Below are positions 9,001-16,671 of a DNA stretch of 50,268 nucleotides, one piece after another (positions within the stretch are counted from its first letter, which is position 1; every line of letters begins with the position of its first letter). The position numbers and the translations under genes were made by a program. Source of the stretch: Acidobacteriota bacterium. Its GTDB lineage: Bacteria; Acidobacteriota; Terriglobia; Bryobacterales; Bryobacteraceae. Location of the stretch: assembly GCA_016870995.1 (NCBI GenBank), contig VFZU01000033.1:1-50268 (forward strand). Direction: 5' to 3'. The notes under the pieces are model-generated. The model did not search any database and had not been told where the DNA came from. It worked only from the letters and a program-made list of their open reading frames with translations.

Positions 9001-9607
9001 GCACCGGTTTACCGCCAGCATGATCTCGGCTTTGCCTTTCGGACGAGGGCAGAAATTCTTCAGGAATGTTTCGGGTTGGCGCAGCCGACTAGTCTCCGGC
9101 TGGCAGGCGACAACGATCTTCACCTACAGCACTGGCCGGCCGTGGACATTGCCAACGAACGTCCTCTACCTCAAGGACGCCAAGTTGCCCGCCAATTGGA
9201 ATGCCTCCACAGTGCAGGCCGTCAAGCCCTGCGTACAACGGTGGAATGACAACAACACCATCACAATGCAGCCGTTCAGCATCGATGCCGGTTGTACCGA
9301 AGCAAACTGGCTGATCGTGCCCCGCTTCAATCCTCGCTATCACCCGAACTTCGATGGGAGAATCCGGTTGCAGAACGTTGCCATGGCGGATGCCTCTTTG
9401 AACAAAACCACAAAGCTCACCGAGCAGATCTCGCTTCAGCTCCGCGCAGAATGCTTCAACGTCGCGAACTCGTTTTTCGTAGTTTCCCAGCAGTTCAACA
9501 ATAACCCCGAGAACGTTCAATTCGGTTCTGTGATCAAGGCCGCGGTTAGCGCGCCGAACTCGAATTATCCCCGCCAGATCCAGCTTGGCTTCAAGCTGAT
9601 CTGGTAA
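6089..9607 (+). CDS. Oar-like TonB-dependent receptor with carboxypeptidase-regulatory-like domain
   Basis: This 1172-residue outer-membrane protein starts with a signal peptide (MRFGIGVLLSISILCGQ). A carboxypeptidase-regulatory-like beta-sandwich follows (about 22-105, LNGSVVDPTGSPIADAPV ... GFKKSTKTGF), then a plug domain with YPLNGRNPFMLAALVPGV and SGGGTVNVVLKSGSN, and a long beta-barrel ending in FKLIW with a terminal aromatic residue, as expected for Bam-dependent insertion. Length and order match the acidobacterial Oar/CarboxypepD_reg receptors, thought to import large or polymeric substrates with TonB-ExbBD energy. No SusD-like partner is adjacent. It is convergent with the PiT gene with only two bases between their stops. 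The substrate is unknown. Confidence 0.92.
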   Translation: MRFGIGVLLSISILCGQEFRATLNGSVVDPTGSPIADAPVSVRNLGTNITSTARTDNQGNFTVLFLQPGTYSATVEAPGFKKSTKTGFQLNVNQTASLAFTLELGAASQEITVTAEAELLDDSSADRGGVIGEKAIKEYPLNGRNPFMLAALVPGVDFNGSLAYQRPFDNGAIAEWGINGTNRNTEFLLDGAPNNAQAGGNNLAYVPPVDSVQEFKIQTNSYDAQYGRSGGGTVNVVLKSGSNRIHGTAYEFMRRNWLDTNSFQNNARGAPKDGHYLDQYGLQLDGPVVIPKLYNGRNKTFFLFNYEGYKEGSPQPLVLSVPEPEMKNGDFSKMTDARGRRISIYDPNSGALVNNVWTRTPFPANVIPQDRINPVARKIASFFPNPNTRTPGADYARSNYFLSGGNNIAVDDFYNLVFKFDQNLGLRHKMFFRHASNDRTEIRSTNGVSGPGENGQFPLKRVNDAYVIDWVSTLSASTIFNIRSSFTRYIEASRSDANLAYDMTELGFPKDLPQRLGAKFGFGIYALDNYIQLGRGFSSNVTNTFTTHPTFTRVTGSRTLKAGLDMRWIQYSTQNSGDVFRLAQNPGYTRAEFNRADALSGDSLASWLLGTPSSGTANYPVFPIFMYRYFAPWVQHDWKVRRNLTINLGLRMDFNFAPNERFNRLNRGFDETATSPLDALVDREAFPDLAKLRGGLRFAGVDGAPRTATDLFWKTFQPRIGVAYTLNKKTVIRGGWGRYFLNPNNDFQQTFGFSNSTALVSSNDANRTGIPNKIFDPFPIVLTPPGASDGLSTFAGRTFSFMNSDFRLPYIDQFSFSIQRMITARSRFEISYVGSRGFDQQGTRVYNEVEDAGFRDGCNLMRGGNPSFCDAGQPNPFRNVSAFTGTTYATNGTIARSNLLRPFPQFGAITELGRNDGLSWYNAVQSLYTWRTRSGMNLNVNYTFSKNMARNGYLDPQNLVLQQGLTALDKPHRFTASMISALPFGRGQKFFRNVSGWRSRLVSGWQATTIFTYSTGRPWTLPTNVLYLKDAKLPANWNASTVQAVKPCVQRWNDNNTITMQPFSIDAGCTEANWLIVPRFNPRYHPNFDGRIRLQNVAMADASLNKTTKLTEQISLQLRAECFNVANSFFVVSQQFNNNPENVQFGSVIKAAVSAPNSNYPRQIQLGFKLIW

Positions 9608-9609
9608 CC

Positions 9610-11094
9610 CTATTGAAGGCCAAGCTTCGAGATCGCGTAAAGGCCGGCGCCGAAAAAGGCCGCCCCAAGGAACACACACACGGGCAGCGTCAGCACCCAG
9701 GCCATCAGCATGTTGCGCACGGTCTTAAGCTGAACGCCGCTCTTGTTGGCCGCCATCGTACCGGCAACACCGCTAGTCAACACATGCGTTGTACTGACGG
9801 GTAACCCGAGCTGATCGGCAGCGCCGATCGTGATCATTGCCACCAGTTCCGCGCTTGCGCCCTGGGCGTAAGTAAGGTGATCCTTGCCGATCTTTTCGCC
9901 CACCGTCACGACGATGCGCTTCCAGCCGATCATGGTGCCGATACCGAGCGCCAGTGCAACGGCAACCTTCACCCACAGCGGGATGAATCGAGTGCTCTTA
10001 TCCAGCTCTTTCTTGTAGCGGGTAACGGCTTCCTTTGCGTCTTTGTGTTCCACCCTGCCCGTCTTCATCATCTTCACCAGGGCCTCTTCGATCAGGTACA
10101 TGTCGCTGCGAAGCTTGGTGCGGTTGGGGCGCGGAATGTCGGTGAGCCGCTTATGGCCGTTGAGCCGCGTGAGCACTTCCTGATTCAAGCGATGCACAGC
10201 GGCGCCGGTAATCTTCGTCGCCGAAACGTTGGGTTTGAGATAGTTCGAAAGCTCGAGCGATGCTTCCTCAGCAGTCATGGCGCTCTTGTCGAAACGAAGC
10301 TCAAGCAGCATGTTGACTTCTGCGGCAGAGCTCCGCAGAGCAAGCATGTCCTTTTCGTTGGCACCCTCGTTCAGGGCGAAGGACGCAGGGATGACACCGA
10401 TCAGAATCAACATCAACAGCCCCATGCCCTTTTGCCCATCGTTCGAACCATGGGCGAAGCTGACGCCGGTGCAGGTGAAAACCAGAATGGACCGAATCCA
10501 GAACGGTGGGGGCTGATCCGCCTTAGGAGCTTTGTAAAGGTCAGGGTTCTTGATCAGCACTTTGCATAGCAGTAGCAGTAGCGCAGCGCAGCCGAAACCA
10601 ATCAGTGGGGAGATCATCAGGGCGGCAAAGACTTCCTGCGCTTTGGCCCAGTTCACGCCACGCCCGAAGACCTCGGAACTCATGAGGGAATGCGCGAGCC
10701 CGACACCCAGAATCGAGCCAATTAGCGTGTGCGAACTCGAGGCGGGAAGGCCGAGATACCATGTGCCCAGGTTCCAGAGGATGGCGGATACAAGCAAGGA
10801 AAACACCATCGCCATGCCGGCCGATGAACCCACATTGAGCACCAATTCCACCGGCAGCAGAGAAACCACGCCAAAGGCCACCGCTCCAGAACTCGCCAAC
10901 ACCCCAATCAGATTCCAAACCCCGGACCACACTACAGCCACATTCGGTTTCAGTGTGTTTGTATAAATCACGGTAGCAACAGCGTTCGCGGTGTCGTGAA
11001 AGCCATTGACCATCTCAAACCCAAGCGCCAAAACTAGCGCCGCAATTAAGAGCATCGCGGTCGACAGCGATACCCACTCACCAAAAAGTTCCAC
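9610..11094 (-). CDS. PiT-family inorganic phosphate transporter
   Basis: This 494-residue inner-membrane protein has both inverted PiT signature halves: GFHDTANAVAT near residue 32 and FAHGSNDGQKGM in the middle. It also has LPASSSHTLIGSILG and PVSTTHVLTSGVAGTM, which are the paired substrate-binding loops. About ten membrane helices flank a central hydrophilic region (about 240-370) rich in charged helices that recalls PhoU-like domains. PiT carriers import phosphate, often as a metal-phosphate complex, using protons or sodium. A separate PhoU/DUF47 gene is not next to it. It is transcribed away from the damaged receptor gene that starts at 11216. Confidence 0.93.
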   Translation of the reverse strand: MELFGEWVSLSTAMLLIAALVLALGFEMVNGFHDTANAVATVIYTNTLKPNVAVVWSGVWNLIGVLASSGAVAFGVVSLLPVELVLNVGSSAGMAMVFSLLVSAILWNLGTWYLGLPASSSHTLIGSILGVGLAHSLMSSEVFGRGVNWAKAQEVFAALMISPLIGFGCAALLLLLCKVLIKNPDLYKAPKADQPPPFWIRSILVFTCTGVSFAHGSNDGQKGMGLLMLILIGVIPASFALNEGANEKDMLALRSSAAEVNMLLELRFDKSAMTAEEASLELSNYLKPNVSATKITGAAVHRLNQEVLTRLNGHKRLTDIPRPNRTKLRSDMYLIEEALVKMMKTGRVEHKDAKEAVTRYKKELDKSTRFIPLWVKVAVALALGIGTMIGWKRIVVTVGEKIGKDHLTYAQGASAELVAMITIGAADQLGLPVSTTHVLTSGVAGTMAANKSGVQLKTVRNMLMAWVLTLPVCVFLGAAFFGAGLYAISKLGLQ

Positions 11095-11215
11095 TTTTAG
11101 CTACCTCTAGCAGTTCACCAAATGGAGGGGGTCTCAGGCAATCGATTCACGCAAAATTCACTGAAGCGTAACAGGCATGCGAATCTTCGCTGGCATTCTG
11201 TATTATGAATAGGCC

Positions 11216-14200
11216 ATGCGAAGAATCATTACAACTCTATTACTGACAACACTTTGCGCACTCGCACAATTCGACTCAGCGGCAATCGTTGGCTCGGTTC
11301 GCGATGAGTAAGGAGGGACAATTTCTGGTGCGAAGGTTGTACTGCGGAACAACGCTACGGGCATCACTTTAAACACCGATTCTTCAGAAGCAGGTGACTT
11401 CCTCTTCCCAACCGTCCGCATCGGCAACTACAAGGTCACGGCTGAAAAGCCTGGGTTCACCACTGGCGCGGTCGAAAACATTGTCTTAACCGTCAACGCC
11501 CGGCAGAGAATTGACATCACGTTACGAGTAGGCCAGGTGACCGAAATTGTCAATGTCGAAGCAACTACACCGTTGCTCGAGAGCGAGAGTTCGTCCAAAG
11601 GCCAGGTGATCGCCGCCAAACAGGTGGTGGAATTACCTCTACAGGGCCGTAGCTACGCCAACCTCGCACTACTCTCTCCCGGCGTGCGGCAATCGCAATC
11701 CGGCAATCAGGGCTCGATCGCGTTTCGACGCGAAGGTTCCTACAACGTGAACGGTCTCCGCAGCGTGTGGAACAACTTCTTGCTCGATGGCATCGACAAC
11801 AACTTCTACGGCACAACGAATCAAGGATTCTCGAATCAGTCGATTCAACCGTCGCCGGATTCGGTGGCGGAGTTCCGCTTGATCGTCAACGCTTACTCCG
11901 CTGAATTCGGCCGAAGCGGCGGAGCAGTCATGAACGTTGCGTCGAAGTCTGGCACGAATCAGTTTCACGGGGCGCTTTGGGAATTTCTCCAAAACGAAAA
12001 ACTCAACGCAACCGGCTTCTTCAAGCCGACGCTCAATCAGAAGCCGATCAACAAGCGCAACCAGTTTGGCGTAGCGGTCGGCGGGCCGATCATCAAGGAC
12101 CGCACCTTCTTCTTCGCCGACTACGAGGGTTCTCGCTGGTCGATCGCGCCGTTCTCTCTCACCGCGGTACCGAACGCAGATATGCGGCGCGGCGTGTTGC
12201 CGCTCGATGTGCGCGCACCCTTCGCATTCACAGACGATACCGGCCGCACGATCGCGGCGGGAACGGTCTTTCCCGCCGGAACAACAATCCCGATGACGCG
12301 TTTCGCTCGGCGGGTGCTGGCCGAGCTGCCGCAACCCAACCGGGCGGGAGGCGGTGCTCTGGGCATTAGCACCAATTACGGAGGCTTTGACAGCAATAAA
12401 CTCACCGACGACAAGGGTGCCATCAAGATCGACCACCAGCTCTCGAGCAACCTGACCAGCTTCTTCCGCTTCGCGCAGCGCCGCCAGAACATCATCGCCC
12501 CCGGACTCATCACGGGCTTCGCTGGCGGCAACAACCTCGGCAACCTCGATACCTTCAACCAGCAAGGTATCGCCGGCATCACCTGGACCAAGTCGGCGAC
12601 GGAAGTTCTTGAGTATCGCTTCGCGGTTACTCGTTTAGGCATGGACCGCTTGCCCGCAGCTGTCGGTGGACCCTCCATGCGCGAGCTGTTCGGAATCACC
12701 GGATTGCCGGAAGGCCCGCGCATCCAGGGCGGCATCACGCCGCAGGACATCCAAGGCTTCCCGCGCTTCGGCCGTCAAGCGACGAACCCTCAGGCGCAGT
12801 TCCCGACAACACTGAATTCCCGCATGAACTTATCGAAGATCGTCAACCGGCACAACCTGAAGATGGGTTACGAATTGCTCTTCATGAACATCCTGGTCGA
12901 CGACACTAACCCGCTTTATGGCATCGATGGCTACGCCGGTTTCTATTCTCGCCTGCCAGGGCAAAACCTCGGCGCGCTTGCCGGTGCGAGCGCGAACACG
13001 GTGCACTCGCTGGCCGACTTCTACTTCGGCGGCCGCTCCTCTTACCAGTTGGCAACGCAGGTTCAGGCCGAGGTGCGGCAACAAGCCCATTGGTTCTATC
13101 TGCAAGACGACTTCAAAGTAAACTCTCGGCTCACTCTCAACATGGGGTTGCGCTACGAGATGACGACGCCAGCATATGACGCGAACAACCGGCTTGCCAA
13201 CTTCGACCCGGCGCAGAACCGTCTCGTTGTCGCCTCAGGCGGCAACGGAATCGAAGGCCGCACCCTGCAACGTCAGACCTGGAACAACTTTGCTCCGCGC
13301 CTTGGTGCCGCCTACACTCTAAACTCAAAGACCGTGCTGCGCGGCGGCTATGGCTTCGGCTGGAACTACTGGAATCGCATGGCCTCGGCCGAGTACCTCA
13401 ATACGAACGCTCCCTTTGTGGTGCGCTTCTCGTCGCAGAACAGCCCGGCGCAATTGGGGAATCTGTGTCCCGCAAACAACTTCGGCAACTGCTTCCGCAC
13501 ACGCGAACAGGGCTACCCCGTCAATCCCCCTTCCAATGTGATTCTTCACATGGATCGGGAAACGCCCTGGGGATACGTGCAGAACTGGCACTTCACGATT
13601 CAGCGGACGCTGTTCAAGAACACCCTGCTTGATTTGGCTTATGTTGGTAATCGCGCTGACCATTTGCCCGTGCTGGGCGACCTGAATCAGGCCCGTCCGA
13701 TCACGCAGGCAGAAGTCGGCCAGGGTCTCACCGCGCTCGGTACATTGAACGCGCGGAGGCCTTTCCAGGGATTTGGCAACATCACGGCTGTGATTCCCGC
13801 CGCGTTCTCGAACTACAACTCGCTGCAGATCAAGTTTGAACATCGCGGCGATTGGCTCACGATCTTGAACGCCTTCACCTACGGCAAGGCGATCGACACG
13901 GTTGGGCAGGTGCTCGAAGGTTCGGTCGGTGGCAGCCCGAACCCGCAGGATATCCGCAACGTGGCGAACGATAAGGGTTCGTCGAGCTTCGACCAACGCT
14001 GGAACAATACAACCAGTTTCGTAGCGGAGGTCCCCTTCGGCAAGGGCCGCAAGTTTGGCCGCGATCTGAACTCAGGCCTCGACGCCATCGTCGGTGGTTG
14101 GCAGGTGAGCGCGATCGTAAACTCGCAAAGCGGCCTGCCCTTGAACATTCGCTATCCAGATGCCAGCGGCGCACTGTCTGACGGTCAGCCCGACTTCCTC

Positions 14201-14578
14201 GGCAATGTGGCTTTGCGCCCGAACGTGATCGACGGATCGATCGGCATGCTGGCCCCTGCTGCAGAACGTAGCTTCACGAACTACTTCAATCGCGCGAACC
14301 TGGCGATCCCGCCCGTCACCGCGCCGTTTGGCAACCTGGGCCGCAATGTGGCATTCGGCTTTCCGCTGTATCAGACCGATCTGGTGCTGTCGAAGAGCTT
14401 TGCCATGCGGTTCATCAACGAAGGAGCCCGGCTACAGTTCCGCAGCGAGTTCTACAACTTCTTCAACAAGACAAACTTTGCTCAACCAGAGATCAATCTG
14501 GCTAGTGCAAACTTTGGACGGGTGGCTGCGACGTTTGACCCGCGCTTTGTCCAGTTCGCTCTGAAGCTGCAGTTCTGA
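11216..14578 (+). pseudogene. Oar-like TonB-dependent receptor interrupted by an in-frame TAA
   Basis: An ATG at 11216 opens a signal peptide (MRRIITTLLLTTLCALAQ) and the first strand of a carboxypeptidase-regulatory-like domain (AAIVGSVRDE). It then meets TAA at 11309-11311, and the same frame continues for 1089 codons (GGTISGAKVVLRN and onwards) through plug (LPLQGRSYANLALLSPGV) and barrel to the end FALKLQF. Aligned with the other two receptors in the window, the stop sits where they have Thr (ACA) or Ser (TCA), so one C-to-A change from TCA would create it. The first GTG in the long downstream frame (11537) would make a protein without a signal peptide. Either a nonsense mutation, a sequence error or suppression explains this. 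The remainder shows no other lesion. Confidence 0.85.
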
Positions 14579-14586
14579 TGGGCCAC

Positions 14587-14611
14587 GCCATGTTCTCATA
14601 GAGAACATGGC
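14587..14611 (+). promoter_or_regulatory. Perfect hairpin covering the paiB-like start codon
   Basis: GCCATGTTCTC (14587-14597) and GAGAACATGGC (14601-14611) form an 11-bp perfect inverted repeat with a 3-base loop. The ATG of the next gene (14607) lies inside the 3' arm. No T run follows, so it is not a typical intrinsic terminator. A tiny frame (ATG at 14578, stop TAG at 14599-14601) overlaps the receptor stop and runs through the 5' arm. This arrangement could make translation of the next gene depend on ribosomes arriving from upstream, or it could be a DNA operator. Function is inferred. Confidence 0.5.
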
Positions 14612-15314
14612 TGACCGACGCGACTTTCTCATCGGCCTCTCCGCCATGCTCGCCATGGACGCAGAGGCCGATGCCGCTGATACGATCTACATTCCGGAGC
14701 GGCATGCGGAAAAGGACCGCACTTTTCTTTTGGACTACATGGAGGAGTTTGCCTTCGCCATGATCGTTACGTCAAAAGGAGGGATTCGCATTACGAATGT
14801 CCCCACGATTTTAAAGCGCGACGCCGAGGGTTGGGGCAGTGTCTGGTTCCACATCGCAAAGTCCAACCCACAGAATGAGGCCTTCAAAACCAGTGAAGAT
14901 TCTCTGGTAGTTTTTCATGGGCCCCATGCCTACATCTCGCCGAACTGGTACAACACCAAGAATGCCGTGCCCACTTGGAACTTCGCTGTTGTGCACGCCA
15001 AAGGCAAACCGAAACGGATCGACGATGATCAAGCCTTTGCCGAAAACCTCAAGAAGCTCGTCGCCAAGAACGAGGGGCTTTATGGGGGCGGAGAAGCTTG
15101 GGATTATGCCAAACTGCCCGAGAGTTATCTGAAGGGAATGCGGCAAAGCATCGTGGCGTATGAGATGAAGATCGAAGTGGTCGAGGGCAAGTTCAAGCTG
15201 GGGCATGAACGCACGGAAAAGGACCGCATAGGAACACTGGCAGGTCTCGAGAAGAAACAGCAGCGAACCATTCTCGATCTCAGCAGGGCGTATTACGAAC
15301 GTCGAAAAGTCTAG
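14607..15314 (+). CDS. PaiB-like FMN-binding protein with Tat-like leader
   Basis: This 235-residue protein matches the PaiB/FMN-binding split-barrel family: IYIPERHAEKDRTF at the start of the domain, FAFAMIVTSKGGIRITNVPTIL, HIAKSNPQNEAF, VVFHGPHAYISPNWY, and a C-terminal MRQSIVAYEMKIEVVEGKFKLG region. Family members bind flavin or heme and are often called negative transcriptional regulators, though many are probably flavin enzymes. Unusually, about 25 residues precede the domain and include DRRDFLIGLSAML and an AxA-like site, which looks like a twin-arginine export signal. Starting instead at the ATG at 14646 or 14655 would remove it. The stop overlaps that of the convergent DUF1501 gene by four bases. 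Confidence 0.82.
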   Translation: MADRRDFLIGLSAMLAMDAEADAADTIYIPERHAEKDRTFLLDYMEEFAFAMIVTSKGGIRITNVPTILKRDAEGWGSVWFHIAKSNPQNEAFKTSEDSLVVFHGPHAYISPNWYNTKNAVPTWNFAVVHAKGKPKRIDDDQAFAENLKKLVAKNEGLYGGGEAWDYAKLPESYLKGMRQSIVAYEMKIEVVEGKFKLGHERTEKDRIGTLAGLEKKQQRTILDLSRAYYERRKV

Positions 15315-16660
15315 GCCAGAATTTCGCGGATCACCTCACCGTGGACATCGGTGAGACGGCGATCGATGCCGTTGTTGCGATAGGTGAGGCGTTTGTGATC
15401 GATGCCCAACAGATGTAGCAGCGTCGCGTGCAGGTCGTAACAATAGACCGGCTTTTCGACGGCCTTGTAGCTCCATTCGTCCGTCGCGCCATAAGAGACG
15501 CCACCCTGGAAACCACCACCGGCAAACCATGTAGTGAATCCGGCAGGATTATGGTCTCGACCCAGGCTACCCTGGCTGCACGGCATGCGGCCAAATTCTG
15601 TGGTCCAGCAGACAATGGTGTCTTCGAACATGCCCCGAGCTTTGAGGTCGATCAACAAAGCCGCAAGCGGGCCATCCAGCTCGTTGGCCAGCATGCCGTG
15701 ATCGGCCTTGAGATTCTCATGGCTGTCCCAGTTGCGGCGCGGAAAGCCGTTGTCGGCACCAGACCAGATCTGCACAAAGCGAATGCCCCGCTCGGCCATG
15801 CGGCGGGCTACCAAGCAACGGCGGGCGAGATCCGAAGTGCGTGGATCGTCAAGGCCGTAGAGCTTGCGGGTCGCGGCGGACTCGCCTTCGATCGAAAGCA
15901 CCTCAGGGGCGCTCAACTGGAGGCGTGCGGCCATCTCGTAACTCGCAATGCGAGCCTCTAGCCGCGTGTCGCCAGGCCGTGCCGACTGATGATCGCGATT
16001 GATGCGCTGGAGCAGTGCAAGACCATCGGACTCACTCCTCGGAGTGACATACGTGCCCTGAGGGGGATCGAGATCGGCGATCGGAGTTTGCGTGCCGACC
16101 TTGACCATCGTGGCCTGGTGAGCGGCAGGAAGAAAGCCGCCACCCCAATTCGCCGGGCCATTTGGAGGCATGCCGCGCGGGTCGGGCATCACGACGAAGA
16201 CAGGCAGATTTTCGTTGAGGCTACCGAGACCGTAACTCACCCAGGCCCCGGCGCTAGGAAAGCCGGGCAGGATAAAGCCGGTGTTCTGCATGAATGTTGC
16301 TGGCCCGTGAACATTCGACTTGCTCATCATCGAGTGGATAAATGTGATGTCGTCTGCGCAGGCACCGACCTTAGGGAAGAGATCGCTCACCCATTTGCCA
16401 CATTGGCCGTAGCGCTTCCAGCCCCAGGGGCTTGGCATGACGACGCCGGGGTTCGATTGAAAGAGTTCGACCTTTTCGCCCGGGTCCCATTTTTCGCCAG
16501 CCTTGCGAATCAGCAGGGGTTTGTAATCGAAGGTGTCGCACTGGCTGGCGGCCCCGCTGAGGAAGACCTGTATGACGCGTTTGGCCTTTGCAGGGTGGTG
16601 CGTCGCTGCGCCCAGCAGGTGAGTGAGTGCGAGGCCCCCGAGTAATTCTCTACGTAACAT
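15311..16660 (-). CDS. DUF1501 family secreted protein
   Basis: This 449-residue DUF1501 protein resembles a sulfatase/alkaline-phosphatase fold. It has an RRELLGG twin-arginine-type leader, then VIQVFLSGAASQCDTFDYKP, a conserved HGPATFMQNTGF block, the WDSHENLKADH motif, TTEFGRMP and GRDHNPAGFTTWFAGGGFQGG, ending in LLHLLGIDHKRL. These blocks are standard for the family, which is abundant in Planctomycetes and Acidobacteria and has no proven biochemical role. It starts 11 bases after the stop of the PSD1 gene, the usual partner, so the two form an operon and are probably exported together. The degradation role often suggested for such pairs (sulfated polysaccharides) is inference. Confidence 0.9.
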   Translation of the reverse strand: MLRRELLGGLALTHLLGAATHHPAKAKRVIQVFLSGAASQCDTFDYKPLLIRKAGEKWDPGEKVELFQSNPGVVMPSPWGWKRYGQCGKWVSDLFPKVGACADDITFIHSMMSKSNVHGPATFMQNTGFILPGFPSAGAWVSYGLGSLNENLPVFVVMPDPRGMPPNGPANWGGGFLPAAHQATMVKVGTQTPIADLDPPQGTYVTPRSESDGLALLQRINRDHQSARPGDTRLEARIASYEMAARLQLSAPEVLSIEGESAATRKLYGLDDPRTSDLARRCLVARRMAERGIRFVQIWSGADNGFPRRNWDSHENLKADHGMLANELDGPLAALLIDLKARGMFEDTIVCWTTEFGRMPCSQGSLGRDHNPAGFTTWFAGGGFQGGVSYGATDEWSYKAVEKPVYCYDLHATLLHLLGIDHKRLTYRNNGIDRRLTDVHGEVIREILA

Positions 16661-16671
16661 GGTCTGGCTCT

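Noticed and set aside
11309-11323. AAGGAGGG after the TAA as a ribosome site for a restarted receptor
   Set aside because: The nearest possible in-frame start is an ATT only three bases away and no ATG or GTG in frame follows at a usual distance, so it is probably chance.
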